Assembly: GCA_900542155.1 (NCBI GenBank)
Contig: UQMD01000004.1
Location: 32,184 to 96,183 of the forward strand
Source of the DNA: an uncultured Collinsella sp.
GTDB lineage: Bacteria; Actinomycetota; Coriobacteriia; Coriobacteriales; Coriobacteriaceae
Direction: 5' to 3'
Length of the DNA stretch: 64,000 bases
The first letter of the stretch is position 1. Every line of letters starts with the position of its first letter. The position numbers and the translations under genes were made by a program. The notes beneath the pieces were generated by a model that was not told the DNA's origin, made no database searches, and saw nothing but the letters and a program-made list of their open reading frames with translations. This document shows positions 42,654 to 52,262 of this stretch, piece after piece.

Positions 42654-42707
42654 AGCTCCACTATCAACTGCCGCTCAGCACGGCAGCCTTGATGAGCCCT
42701 TGCCCTT

Positions 42708-42764
42708 CTCCTGGGAATTATGATCGGGCATCAATCTGCTGAGTGGCCCGAATCCCAGGAGGGG
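42708..42764 (+). promoter_or_regulatory. Hairpin that masks the ribosome site of the P-type ATPase gene
   Basis: CTCCTGGGA (42708-42716) pairs perfectly with TCCCAGGAG (42753-42761), and CGGGC pairs with GCCCG inside. The right arm includes the first part of the Shine-Dalgarno AGGAGGGG, 7 bp before the ATG. This suggests translation control by an RNA fold; no known riboswitch core was recognised. Confidence 0.45.
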
Positions 42765-42771
42765 ACTCTAT

Positions 42772-45453
42772 ATGCAAAAGGAATACCTGTCCGCCGCGGC
42801 GGAGGTACTCAGCGACCAAGGTGTCGATGAGAACCTCGGCCTGAGCAACGACGAGGCGTCGTCGCGCCTCGCCAAGACAGGCCCTAACAAGCTTGAGGAA
42901 GCCGAGAAGACGCCGCTGTGGAAGCGCTTCTTTGAGCAGATGGCCGACCCCATGGTCATCATGCTGATCGTTGCCGCCGTCATCAGCGCGCTCACGGGCA
43001 TGGTCAAGGGCGAGGCGGACTTTGCCGATGTCGCCATCATCATGTTCGTCGTTATCGTCAACTCTGTGCTGGGCGTGGTCCAGGAGGCTAAAAGCGAGGA
43101 GGCCCTCGAGGCCCTCCAGGAGATGAGCGCGGCGCAGTCCAAGGTGCTGCGCGACGGCAAGCTCGTGCATCTGCCGAGCGCCGAGCTCGTGCCTGGCGAC
43201 GTGATTATGCTCGAGGCGGGCGACTCGGTCCCGGCCGATTGCCGCGTGCTCGAGAGCGCCACGATGAAGATCGAAGAGGCCGCACTGACTGGCGAGTCCG
43301 TGCCGGTCGAGAAGCACGCCAACGTGATCGAGCTCGCCGCGGGCACCGACGACGTGCCACTCGGCGACCGTAAGAACATGTGCTACATGGGCTCCACCGT
43401 GGTGTACGGTCGCGGTCGCGCCGTCGTGGTCGGCACCGGCATGAACACCGAGATGGGCAAGATTGCCGGCGCCCTGGCCGAGGCCAAGGAAGAGCTCACG
43501 CCGCTGCAGGTAAAGCTCGCTGAGCTCAGCCGCATCCTCACCATCATGGTTATCGTCATCTGCGTCGTAATCTTTGGCGTCGATATCCTCCGCCACGGCG
43601 TGGGTAACGTTCTCACCGACCCGACTGCCCTGCTCGACACCTTTATGGTTGCCGTCTCGCTCGCCGTCGCTGCCATCCCCGAGGGCCTGGTCGCCGTTGT
43701 GACCATCGTGCTGTCGCTTGGCGTGACCAAGATGGCCAAGCGCCAGGCGATTATCCGTAAGCTTTCTGCCGTCGAGACCCTCGGCTGCACGCAGACCATC
43801 TGCTCCGACAAGACCGGTACCCTTACCCAGAATAAGATGACCGTCGTCAAGCACGAGCTCGCTGCGCCCAAGGAGAAGTTCCTGGCTGGTATGGCCCTGT
43901 GCTCCGATGCTCAGTGGGACGAGGAGCTGGGCGAGGCCGTGGGCGAGCCGACTGAGTGCGCGCTCGTCAACGATGCCGGCAAGGCGGGCCTCACCGGCCT
44001 GAATGCCGAGCACCCGCGCGTGGGCGAGGCCCCGTTTGACTCGGGCCGTAAGATGATGTCCGTGGTCGTCGAGACCCTAGACGGCGAGTACGAGCAGTAC
44101 ACCAAGGGCGCGCCCGACGTGGTGATCGGCCTGTGCACCCACATCTACGAGGGCGATAAGGTCGTCCCGCTGACCGAGGAGCGTCGCGCCGAGCTCGTGG
44201 CCGCCAACAAGGCCATGGCCGACGAGGCTCTGCGCGTGCTGGCGCTGGCAAGCCGCACCTACACCGAGGTCCCGAGCGACTGCAGCCCCGCTGCGCTCGA
44301 GCACGACCTGGTCTTCTGCGGCCTGTCCGGCATGATTGACCCTGTCCGCCCCGAGGTCGCCGACGCCATCCGCGAGGCGCACGATGCCGGTATCCGCACC
44401 GTCATGATCACGGGCGACCACATCGACACCGCCGTGGCCATCGCCAAGCAGCTGGGCATCGTCACCGATCGCAGCCATGCCATCACCGGTGCCGACCTCG
44501 ATCGCATGAGCGACGAGGAGCTCGACGCGCACATCGAGGACTACGGCGTGTACGCCCGCGTCCAACCCGAGCACAAGACACGCATCGTCGAGGCTTGGAA
44601 GTCGCGCGACCAGATCGTGGCCATGACGGGCGACGGCGTCAACGACGCCCCGTCCATCAAGCGCGCCGACATCGGCGTGGGCATGGGCATTACTGGTACC
44701 GACGTCACCAAGAACGTCGCCGACATGGTGCTCGCCGACGACAACTTTGCCACCATCATCGGCGCCTGCGAAGAGGGTCGCCGCATCTACGACAACATCC
44801 GCAAGGTCATCCAGTTCCTGCTTTCGGCTAACCTTGCCGAGGTGTTCTCGGTGTTCATCGCCACGCTCATCGGCTTTACCATCTTCCAGCCGGTGCAGCT
44901 GCTGTGGGTGAACCTGGTCACCGACTGCTTCCCCGCGCTCGCGCTGGGCATGGAGGACGCCGAGGGCGACATCATGAAGCGAAAGCCGCGCAACGCCAAG
45001 GACGGCGTCTTTGCCGGACATATGGGCTTGGACTGCGTGGTCCAGGGCCTGATCATTACCGTGCTGGTGCTCGCGAGCTTCTTTGTGGGCGTGTACTTTG
45101 ACATGGGCTACATCCACATCGCCGATATGATCGCCGGCAACGCTGACGAGGAAGGCGTGATGATGGCCTTCATCACGCTCAACATGGTCGAGATCTTCCA
45201 CTGCTTTAACATGCGCAGCCGTCGCACGTCGCTGTTTAAGATGAAGAAGCAGAACAAGTGGCTGTGGGCCTCTGCTGCGCTGGCGCTGGTGCTGACGGTG
45301 ATCGTAACCGTGCAGCCGACGCTTGCCGAGATGTTCTTTGGCCCTGTGACGCTTGAGCTCAAGGGCGTTATCGCCGCGCTGGGCCTTGCCTTCCTGATCA
45401 TCCCGCTGATGGAGGTCTACAAGGCGATCATGCGCGCGGTCGAAAAAGAGTAA
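42772..45453 (+). CDS. Cation-transporting P-type ATPase, calcium-type (P2)
   Basis: 893 residues. The phosphorylated aspartate is D346 in CSDKTGTLTQNKM; LTGES is the dephosphorylation loop; MTGDGVNDAPSIK is the hinge. The M4 motif AAIPEGLVAVV is that of calcium/manganese pumps (SERCA/PMR1 type). About ten membrane helices are present, and there is no N-terminal metal-binding domain. It should export Ca2+ or Mn2+ from the cytosol. AGGAGGGG precedes the ATG, within a hairpin. The gene is monocistronic and ends at a strong terminator. Confidence 0.9.
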   Translation: MQKEYLSAAAEVLSDQGVDENLGLSNDEASSRLAKTGPNKLEEAEKTPLWKRFFEQMADPMVIMLIVAAVISALTGMVKGEADFADVAIIMFVVIVNSVLGVVQEAKSEEALEALQEMSAAQSKVLRDGKLVHLPSAELVPGDVIMLEAGDSVPADCRVLESATMKIEEAALTGESVPVEKHANVIELAAGTDDVPLGDRKNMCYMGSTVVYGRGRAVVVGTGMNTEMGKIAGALAEAKEELTPLQVKLAELSRILTIMVIVICVVIFGVDILRHGVGNVLTDPTALLDTFMVAVSLAVAAIPEGLVAVVTIVLSLGVTKMAKRQAIIRKLSAVETLGCTQTICSDKTGTLTQNKMTVVKHELAAPKEKFLAGMALCSDAQWDEELGEAVGEPTECALVNDAGKAGLTGLNAEHPRVGEAPFDSGRKMMSVVVETLDGEYEQYTKGAPDVVIGLCTHIYEGDKVVPLTEERRAELVAANKAMADEALRVLALASRTYTEVPSDCSPAALEHDLVFCGLSGMIDPVRPEVADAIREAHDAGIRTVMITGDHIDTAVAIAKQLGIVTDRSHAITGADLDRMSDEELDAHIEDYGVYARVQPEHKTRIVEAWKSRDQIVAMTGDGVNDAPSIKRADIGVGMGITGTDVTKNVADMVLADDNFATIIGACEEGRRIYDNIRKVIQFLLSANLAEVFSVFIATLIGFTIFQPVQLLWVNLVTDCFPALALGMEDAEGDIMKRKPRNAKDGVFAGHMGLDCVVQGLIITVLVLASFFVGVYFDMGYIHIADMIAGNADEEGVMMAFITLNMVEIFHCFNMRSRRTSLFKMKKQNKWLWASAALALVLTVIVTVQPTLAEMFFGPVTLELKGVIAALGLAFLIIPLMEVYKAIMRAVEKE

Positions 45454-45530
45454 CGTTCCTGTCCGGGCCCTACGGTATCCTTGCTGGCTTTTCTCCCGCG
45501 CGGATGATAAAGGGCTGGGGGAAAGTGTGT

Positions 45531-45569
45531 GAGCCGGTCGAGCGTTTGCTCGACCGGCTCTTTTTGATT
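45531..45569 (+). terminator. Terminator of the P-type ATPase gene
   Basis: Perfect 13-bp stem GAGCCGGTCGAGC and complement, GTTT loop, then TTTTTGATTT. A second AGCTCTTTTTGATTT 30 bp on looks like a partial duplication of the tail. Confidence 0.88.
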
Positions 45570-45644
45570 TGGGGCTTTGCCCGGCCAGCTCTTTTTGATT
45601 TAAAATACCTGCTCAGTTGTGATTTTTGGTGCTGGGAGGCGTTT

Positions 45645-46829
45645 GTGGCTAAGGCTAAGGCTAAGGCGAAGAAAAAGACGACGGGGGCGCGGGCTAAACG
45701 CGATCGTCGTCGGAAGCTCGCGACCGAAGCTCCCGCATCTGCTGAGGAGTTGCTGGCGAGTGTACCGGGGCTTGACGCGTTGCAGGATGTTCCGGCGTTC
45801 GATGACCTGCCGGTCGATGCGGCTCAGCAGGCTGCATTTGACGACTTTTGCGCACAGGCCGAGGAGTCCGAGCAGATGCAGCTCGGTGCCGTGGTGCGCC
45901 TGGACCGCGGGTTTCCGCTGGTGGCGACTGCCGATGACACGTTTCGTGCCGAGCATGCCGTAGGGTTTGCCAAGTCGCGTGGCGAGGATGAGGTCTTGCT
46001 GCCCGCCGTGGGCGACCGCGTGGCGGTTCGCCGTGCTCCCGGGCACGACATGGGCGTGATCGAGTGCGTACTGCCACGCCGTACGAGCTTTGAGCGTTGG
46101 CGTGGCCGTGCCCGCGGTGAGCGCCAGGTGCTCTGCTCCAACGTCGACAGCGTGCTGATCGTGCAGGCGCTCGGCGCCGGCGAGGTGCTGCTCGATCGCG
46201 TGGCACGCTCACTGGTGTTGGCGCTCGATTGCGATGCCGAGCCGGTGGTGGTGCTCACCAAGGCCGACCGCTGCGAGGCCGATGAGCTCGAACGCGATCT
46301 GGACCGTGTGCGCCGTCTGGTGGGTCCGGACGTTTGCGTGATCGTGACGTCTTCTGCCGAGGGCCTCGGCTTAGACGAAGTGCGCGCCTGCGTGCCCGCC
46401 GGGAGCTGTGCCATGATTTTGGGCGAGTCGGGTGCCGGCAAGTCGACACTGCTCAATGCGCTGCTGGGCCACGATGCGCTGGCCACTGGCGGCGTGCGCG
46501 AGCGTGATGACCAAGGTCGCCACACCACGGTTGCGCGCGTGATGGTGGCGCTGCCGGGCAACGCCGGCGTGATCGCCGATGCCCCGGGCCTGCGCAGCCT
46601 GCCGCTCGTGGGACATGAGCGGGGTCTGGCGCGTGCCTTCCCCGAGATCGTCGAGGCGTCGCGTGCGTGCCGGTTTGGCGATTGCACGCACACTCATGAG
46701 CCGGGTTGCGCCGTTCGCGAGGCCGAGGACGCGGGACAGATCGACAATCTGCGCCTGGAGACGTTCCAAAACTTGGCGTCATCCATGCGCGTGAGTGCCC
46801 AAATGCTCGACCCCGATGTCCACCTGTAA
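45645..46829 (+). CDS. rsgA: Ribosome small-subunit GTPase RsgA
   Basis: 394 residues from a GTG start (45645) with GGGAGG 5 bp upstream. The Lys/Ala N-tail and acidic linker (about 1-85) precede an OB fold, then the circularly permuted GTPase: LTKAD (G4), GESGAGKSTLLNALLG (G1), HTTVAR (G2), DAPGLRSLPL (G3). The C-terminal zinc knuckle is CRFGDCTHTHEPGC. It assists late maturation of the 30S subunit. The upstream in-frame ATG at 45504 would overlap the preceding terminator and is unlikely. Confidence 0.92.
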   Translation: MAKAKAKAKKKTTGARAKRDRRRKLATEAPASAEELLASVPGLDALQDVPAFDDLPVDAAQQAAFDDFCAQAEESEQMQLGAVVRLDRGFPLVATADDTFRAEHAVGFAKSRGEDEVLLPAVGDRVAVRRAPGHDMGVIECVLPRRTSFERWRGRARGERQVLCSNVDSVLIVQALGAGEVLLDRVARSLVLALDCDAEPVVVLTKADRCEADELERDLDRVRRLVGPDVCVIVTSSAEGLGLDEVRACVPAGSCAMILGESGAGKSTLLNALLGHDALATGGVRERDDQGRHTTVARVMVALPGNAGVIADAPGLRSLPLVGHERGLARAFPEIVEASRACRFGDCTHTHEPGCAVREAEDAGQIDNLRLETFQNLASSMRVSAQMLDPDVHL

Positions 46830-46847
46830 TTGAATTTTCCTATGACA

Positions 46848-46881
46848 GCCGTCTCCCAACTGTTCGGGAGGCGGCTTTTTT
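46848..46881 (+). terminator. Terminator of rsgA
   Basis: Stem GCCGTCTCCC/GGGAGGCGGC with one mismatch, 8-nt loop, then six Ts, 18 bp after the stop. Confidence 0.85.
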
Positions 46882-46920
46882 GCTGCCAAAGCGCCTCGAA
46901 ATATGCGTTTTGCCGACGTT

Positions 46921-46970
46921 CTGACCAAAACCTTGCCACGAGCTTGACGGGCTGGTCAGCTTTTGGTCAG
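46921..46970. repeat. Palindromic bipartite motif before the Tad operon
   Basis: CTGACCAAAA (46921-46930) is inverted in TTTTGGTCAG (46961-46970). Between them lies CCTTGCCACGAGCTTGACG. The parts match 15728-15774 in a different order. It lies 112 bp before the first Tad gene and could be an operator. Confidence 0.55.
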
Positions 46971-47081
46971 CAATTGGTTTGACACGTAAAACCAAGATTG
47001 CGATTGCGCCGCTTTGCGCCCTGGTCGCCCAGACAATGGTGGTACGGGCATTTGCCCGGTGCTACCTTGAGAGGAGCGGCC

Positions 47082-47741
47082 GTGAACAAGAGCAAGCGCA
47101 TCGCCATCAGTTTGGTCGCGGGCGTGCTTGCCGCGGCGCTCTGCATGGTCTACGGCTCGTCGATCCGCTCGCAAGCCGAGCAGGCCCAGGCCGAGACTTT
47201 GGCAAAATATGGCGGCGACCGCGTTGAGGTGTGCGTCGCGGCGCGCGATATCGATGCGGGCGAGACCCTCGACGAGACTAATGTCATAACTCAGGAATGG
47301 CTGGCGAGTCTGCTGCCGCGTGATGCGGCGACCGAGCTGCGTCAGGTGCGCGGCGACGTGACGACCTCGCGCATTCCCAAAAACGCCGTGATTTGCAATG
47401 TCTACACCAAGGCCGAGAGCCACAAGCTCGAGGTGCCTAAAGGCAAGGTGGCCGTTTCGGTGGCGGTCGATGCCGAGCACTCGGTCGGCGGCGCCGCGGG
47501 CGTGGGCAGCTATGTAGACGTGTACGTGCAAAAAGATGGCGTGACCGATCGTTTGTGCGGCGCTTACGTGATCGATACCAGCGAAGATGCCGGCACCACG
47601 CGTGAAGGCAAGATCGAGTGGGTGACGCTGGCGGCAGACCCCGAAGATGTCAAGGAATTGCTGGGAGCCTCGGGAAAGGGAACGGTCAGCTTGACGATTC
47701 CCGCCACGGCACGCGGCAAAAAGAGCGGAGGCGACGAGTGA
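47082..47741 (+). CDS. cpaB: Flp pilus assembly protein CpaB (SAF domain)
   Basis: 219 residues from a GTG with GAGAGGAG upstream. One N-terminal membrane helix (about 6-24) is followed by a SAF domain (VCVAARDIDAGETLDETNV) and a C-terminal RcpC/CpaB region. In Tad systems CpaB sits outside the membrane and supports pilus assembly. It is first in the operon and its stop overlaps the next start by one base. Confidence 0.8.
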   Translation: MNKSKRIAISLVAGVLAAALCMVYGSSIRSQAEQAQAETLAKYGGDRVEVCVAARDIDAGETLDETNVITQEWLASLLPRDAATELRQVRGDVTTSRIPKNAVICNVYTKAESHKLEVPKGKVAVSVAVDAEHSVGGAAGVGSYVDVYVQKDGVTDRLCGAYVIDTSEDAGTTREGKIEWVTLAADPEDVKELLGASGKGTVSLTIPATARGKKSGGDE

Positions 47742-49390
47742 TGAAGGCGATCTGGCTTGCGTGCTGCGCGTGCGGCGATTACGGGCTGCTACAGCAGGAA
47801 GTCGAGGGTCGCGATGTGGGCGCGCAGGTGCTTCGCGTGGGCGACCTGGACGGGCTGGTATCCATGGCGCGGGCGTTTCCGTCGCGTCGCGGTGCCGCCA
47901 TCATCGCGGCGTCTCTGTTCGATACCGAAGACGTGCGGAAGACCGTTGCGCGCCTGACGGCCGAGGGCCGCGTGAGTCGTGTCGTCGTGTTGATCGAGAC
48001 ACTCGACCCGTCGGATATCGAAGGGCTGTTTCGCGCGGGGGCGACCGAGGTCATCGCTGCGCACAGTTTGTGCGGCAACGGGCGCGCGGGTGAGGGAACG
48101 GTTGATTCCGATCGGCGCATGACGATTGAGCCCGATGCTTTTGTTGATAGGGAACCCGGGGCGCCTCGCGCTACAAGAGGCCCGCGTGTTGATGAATATG
48201 GAAAAGCGGAAGCCGAGCATGGTCGGCGCCCCCGGGACCCCCTTGCATACGATGACGCTGGAGGGCCGGTGCCGTATGGCGATGACGTTCTGGCTGAAGA
48301 TATGGGATACGTGCACGGCGTAAATCTGGCCGATGAGCTCGACGAGGTCGAGGGTTTTGCCGGGGCTGGCGAGCCGTGTGCCGCTGCGCCTTTAGCTTCG
48401 GAACCGCAGACCGGGCAGCCTGCCATGCCGGCTTGGGCTCAGCACGTGACCGCGGCGGGGGAGACGGGGATGTTATTGCCCGCGTCCGTGTCGCCGGTTC
48501 CTGCGCCGTCAGCCCCCGCGCTGTCGGCCGACGCTTCTATTCCGTCGCGTCGGGCACCGGTCGTCTGTGCTGTTTCGGGTTCGGGCGGTTGCGGCAAGTC
48601 GACGATCGTTGCCACCATGGCGCATGCGGCGTCGTTGCTGGGTTTGCGTGCCGCTGTGCTCGACTTGGACCTCATGTTTGGAAACCTATACGATCTGCTG
48701 GGTGTCGATGCCCCGCACGATATGGCGACGCTTATCGAGCCGTCGGCGGCTGGCGCACTTGCCGAGCCGGATATCGTGGCCGCATCGATGCGCGTCGCCC
48801 CGGGCGTCACACTCTGGGGACCTGTCGCGGCCCCCGAGAAGGCCGAGCTCATGGCACGTCCGGTGGAGCTATTGCTCGATGTTTTGCGTCGCGAATCCGA
48901 CGTGGTCTTTGTCGACACCTCGGTCTTTTGGGGTGATGCCGTGGCCGCCGCGGTGGCGGCGAGCGACCGTTGCCTGGTCGTAGGCGATGCGGCAGTATCG
49001 TCGGCGACATCCGCTTCGCGCGTCATTGAGCTGGCGAGCCGTGTGGGCGTGCCGCGCACACGCATGAGCGCCGTGTTCAACCGGTTTGGTGCGCGCGGTG
49101 CCGACGAGGACGTCGCCATGCGCTTCGAGATTGCCTGCGCACTGAGCTCCAAGATCCGCATTGCCGATGGCGGTCAGGATTTGGCCGCGCTCATGGCATT
49201 CGGTCGCGCCGACGAGGCGGTGGGTCAGACGAGCGCTTTTGCGACCAGCGTGCGCGAGGCTACGCGCGAGATGCTCGTGGAGCTGGGCCGCGCCGTCGGT
49301 CCCTGGAGCGATATGGTCGCCGACCGCGCGACCCGCACCGAGCGCCCGCGCATCCGTCTTCCCTGGTCGCGCGAGGGTGATTCGCGATGA
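47741..49390 (+). CDS. Tad pilus localisation ATPase TadZ/CpaE-like
   Basis: 549 residues. Residues 1-110 look like a degenerate receiver domain. A long acidic Pro/Gly-rich linker (about 120-250) leads to a MinD/ParA-type domain with deviant Walker A SGSGGCGKST and AVLDLDLMFGNLYDLL. TadZ proteins place the pilus machine at a cell pole. The start ATG 47741 overlaps the cpaB stop; the end overlaps tadA by 4 bp. Confidence 0.82.
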   Translation: MKAIWLACCACGDYGLLQQEVEGRDVGAQVLRVGDLDGLVSMARAFPSRRGAAIIAASLFDTEDVRKTVARLTAEGRVSRVVVLIETLDPSDIEGLFRAGATEVIAAHSLCGNGRAGEGTVDSDRRMTIEPDAFVDREPGAPRATRGPRVDEYGKAEAEHGRRPRDPLAYDDAGGPVPYGDDVLAEDMGYVHGVNLADELDEVEGFAGAGEPCAAAPLASEPQTGQPAMPAWAQHVTAAGETGMLLPASVSPVPAPSAPALSADASIPSRRAPVVCAVSGSGGCGKSTIVATMAHAASLLGLRAAVLDLDLMFGNLYDLLGVDAPHDMATLIEPSAAGALAEPDIVAASMRVAPGVTLWGPVAAPEKAELMARPVELLLDVLRRESDVVFVDTSVFWGDAVAAAVAASDRCLVVGDAAVSSATSASRVIELASRVGVPRTRMSAVFNRFGARGADEDVAMRFEIACALSSKIRIADGGQDLAALMAFGRADEAVGQTSAFATSVREATREMLVELGRAVGPWSDMVADRATRTERPRIRLPWSREGDSR

Positions 49391-50715
49391 GTCTGCAGAC
49401 GAGGATTAAAGCCGCTGGCGCGGCCGCCACGGCTGCCCCCGTTGATGCGGGACGCCGCCGTGCCGTTAAACGCCGCACCAAGCGTGCGGTGATGGACCGC
49501 GTGGGCTACGACGAGGTGGCGCGCATCAGTGCCTACGTCGATCCGGCCCTTGCCCGCTCTGAGTTACGTCCGGCGGTGGAGGCGGCGCTCAACGTGGAAG
49601 AGCCGACCGACTTGGCGACGCCTGAGCGTGAGACCATCATCGACGAGATCCTAGATGACGTGGTGGGCCTGGGACCGCTGCAGCCGCTCATCGAGGACGA
49701 CACCGTTACCGAAATCATGATCAACGGCTGTCGCTCTGCCTTTTTTGAGCGCAGCGGCGTTTTGTATCCCATCGAGCACGCGTTTGAGGACGACGAACAG
49801 ATCCGTGTGCTCATCGACCGCATCATCTCGCCGCTCGGCCGTCGTATCGACGAGCGCAGCCCCATCGTCAACGCCCGCCTCAAGACGGGTTATCGCGTCA
49901 ACGCGGTGATTCCACCCGTGGCGATCGACGGGCCAATCCTCACCATCCGAAAGTTCTCGGACCGTATCTGCTCGCTGGACGAGCTCGTGGGGTTGGGGTC
50001 ACTGCCGCTTTGGTATGCGCAGCTGCTGTCGTGCGCGGTGTCGCTGCGACAGGATTTGGCGGTTGCGGGAGGCACGGGATCTGGTAAGACCACCCTGCTC
50101 AACGCGTTGTCATGCGAGATTTCCACCGGCGAGCGCATCGTGACGATCGAGGACTCTGCCGAGCTCAAGTTTGCACATCATCCGCACGTGGTGCGCCTAG
50201 AGGCGCGCGAGGCTTCAATTGAGGGTGAGGGCGCGGTGACGATCCGCGACCTGGTAACTAATGCCCTGCGCATGCGCCCTGACCGCATCGTGGTGGGCGA
50301 GGTGCGCGGTGCCGAGTGCTGCGACATGTTGCAGGCCATGAACACGGGCCACGATGGGTCGCTCACCACACTTCATGCGGGTACCGAGCAGGAGACCGTG
50401 GTTCGCCTGACGCTGCTTGCGCGCTACGGCATCGATTTGCCGAGTGAGCTTATCGAAGAGCAGATCGCCATGGCGCTCGACGGCATCGTGATGTCCGAAC
50501 GTCATGCCGATGGCAGGCGCTTCGTCTCCTCGTATTCGGGGGTGCGACGCGGCGCGTCGGGCGGTGTTGAGCTCGAACGCTACGTGACGTTCGATGCCGC
50601 CGAACGTACGTGGACGCTCGACCGCGAGCCGCCGTTTATCGCGGAGGGCTTGCGGTCGGGAACGCTCACGCAAGAGGAGGTGGACGAATGGAGATCGCTA
50701 TGCCCCTCGTCGTAG
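49387..50715 (+). CDS. cpaF: Tad pilus assembly ATPase CpaF/TadA
   Basis: 442 residues of the type II/IV secretion ATPase family. Walker A is GGTGSGKTT, the Asp box and Walker B region are ITIEDSAELKF and RPDRIVVGEVRGAE, and the His box is TLHAGT. The N-terminal domain (residues 60-200) has the CpaF signature VTEIMINGCRSAFFER. It drives pilin polymerisation as a cytosolic hexamer. Confidence 0.93.
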   Translation: MSLQTRIKAAGAAATAAPVDAGRRRAVKRRTKRAVMDRVGYDEVARISAYVDPALARSELRPAVEAALNVEEPTDLATPERETIIDEILDDVVGLGPLQPLIEDDTVTEIMINGCRSAFFERSGVLYPIEHAFEDDEQIRVLIDRIISPLGRRIDERSPIVNARLKTGYRVNAVIPPVAIDGPILTIRKFSDRICSLDELVGLGSLPLWYAQLLSCAVSLRQDLAVAGGTGSGKTTLLNALSCEISTGERIVTIEDSAELKFAHHPHVVRLEAREASIEGEGAVTIRDLVTNALRMRPDRIVVGEVRGAECCDMLQAMNTGHDGSLTTLHAGTEQETVVRLTLLARYGIDLPSELIEEQIAMALDGIVMSERHADGRRFVSSYSGVRRGASGGVELERYVTFDAAERTWTLDREPPFIAEGLRSGTLTQEEVDEWRSLCPSS

Positions 50716-51614
50716 GGGGTTTGGCGGGGCTTTCTGTCGCGACGGCGTGTGGGGCAGAGCGTCGTGTGCCGCGGAGGCCGCCGGCGGAGCTGGCGCGCCA
50801 GACGCTCGAATCGATGGCGGAGAAGTTGCCGCGTGAGTTGGCGGAAAACGACCTGCTGACAAAGATTGCCCGCTCGTGGGCGTCGCTGATTCCCGCAGAT
50901 CGCCTTGGGCTTGCTATAGAGGATAACGCGGCTCGTCTGGCATTTCTGCTGCTGTCGAGCGGTATCTGCAGCGTTTTGCTGGCCGTTGCGTCGTTGTCGC
51001 CCATCGGCTTTGTCTTGGGGCTGGTGGCGCCGCTTGGCGTGGGCGCTGCGCGTGACACCTTCGATCGCCGACGCGAACAGCATGATGTGGAAGAGGCCAT
51101 GCCCGAGGCATTCACAGCGTTATCCATGTCGCTTGCCTCGGGGCATTCGCTGGCACAGGGCATGCGCTTTGTGGGCGCCCATGCGCAAGAGCCGGTGCAT
51201 ACCGAGTTTTTGCGGGTGGCGGCGGCAATCGATTGCGGTATCTCGGCGACCGACGCACTCGATGACCTACTCGTTCGCATCGATGCCCCCGGCCTTTCGC
51301 TTGTCACCTTGGCGCTCAAAGTATCGCAGCGTACCGGGGCTCCGCTTGCCGGCTTGCTGTCCGAGGCGTCGAGCATGGTGGGTGAGCGCATTGGGCTCAA
51401 GCGCCGCCTGGATGTTAAGACGTCGCAGGCTCGCATGTCTGCGCATATGGTTGCGGCGATGCCGGCGGGCATGTGCGCGGTACTGGCTTTGCTTTCGGCA
51501 GACTTTCGCCGCGGTCTTGCGACGCCGGCTGGTGCGGGCGCCGTGGTGCTGGGACTTGCCCTCAACGGCGTTGCCCTGGTAGTTATCCGGCGCATTATGC
51601 GGGTGGAGCTATGA
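50688..51614 (+). CDS. tadB: Tad inner-membrane platform protein TadB
   Basis: 308 residues with a type II secretion F-like domain (MPEAFTALSMSLASGHSLAQGM) flanked by membrane helices at about 88-122 and 255-300. AGAGGAGGTG precedes the ATG, which lies inside the end of cpaF (28-bp overlap). It pairs with TadC to form the membrane platform for the ATPase. Confidence 0.85.
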   Translation: MEIAMPLVVGGLAGLSVATACGAERRVPRRPPAELARQTLESMAEKLPRELAENDLLTKIARSWASLIPADRLGLAIEDNAARLAFLLLSSGICSVLLAVASLSPIGFVLGLVAPLGVGAARDTFDRRREQHDVEEAMPEAFTALSMSLASGHSLAQGMRFVGAHAQEPVHTEFLRVAAAIDCGISATDALDDLLVRIDAPGLSLVTLALKVSQRTGAPLAGLLSEASSMVGERIGLKRRLDVKTSQARMSAHMVAAMPAGMCAVLALLSADFRRGLATPAGAGAVVLGLALNGVALVVIRRIMRVEL

Positions 51615-52252
51615 GCGCCCTGGTCGGGGTTGCGGCTTGTCTGTGCGCCCTGAGCGTATTTGCCGCGACAGGTTTGGAGCGTGCGGATGCTCGCAAGATT
51701 GCAGGGACATGCAAGCGTGAGGCGGTGCTGGTCATTGCTGCGGGCCGCTCGGTGATTGATGCCCTGACCGCGCGAATGAAGGGTGCGATTGGGGCGGGCG
51801 GCCCGGCGCGGGTGTCGCTCGGTGAGGTGTCCGAGATGATCGACGTGGTGCGCCTGGGGCTTTCTGCCGGCCTTTCGTTTGACGCGGCGCTCGAGATTTT
51901 CTGCGCCAATCGTCGGTCGGTGCTGGCCGTCCGTCTTGAGCGAGCCTGCATGGCGTGGCAGGTGGGCGTGGGGACGCGCGAGGCCGAGCTGTTGGCTGCC
52001 GCGCGTGATTTGGACGTGAGGGCGCTCGAGACCTTTGCCATCACGGTGGGGCAGGCGCTTGCCCTGGGCGCTCCGCTGGCCGAGACGCTGGCTGCTCAAA
52101 GTCGCGAGATCCGTGCGGCCCATCGCGCCGCAGTCGAGCGCGAGATCGAGCGTGCACCGGTCAAGTTGCTGATTCCCACCGGCACGCTCATCTTGCCGGC
52201 GTTGCTTCTGTCCATATTGGGCCCGCTGCTGGGAGCAGGCGGGATGATGTAG
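51611..52252 (+). CDS. tadC: Tad inner-membrane platform protein TadC
   Basis: 213 residues with a GspF/TadC domain (VSEMIDVVRLGLSAGLSFDAAL) and a C-terminal hydrophobic helix (PTGTLILPALLLSILGPLL). It is shorter than many TadC proteins (about 300) because the N-terminal helical part is reduced. The ATG overlaps the tadB stop by 4 bp. Confidence 0.82.
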   Translation: MSALVGVAACLCALSVFAATGLERADARKIAGTCKREAVLVIAAGRSVIDALTARMKGAIGAGGPARVSLGEVSEMIDVVRLGLSAGLSFDAALEIFCANRRSVLAVRLERACMAWQVGVGTREAELLAAARDLDVRALETFAITVGQALALGAPLAETLAAQSREIRAAHRAAVEREIERAPVKLLIPTGTLILPALLLSILGPLLGAGGMM

Positions 52253-52262
52253 GGAGGAATAC

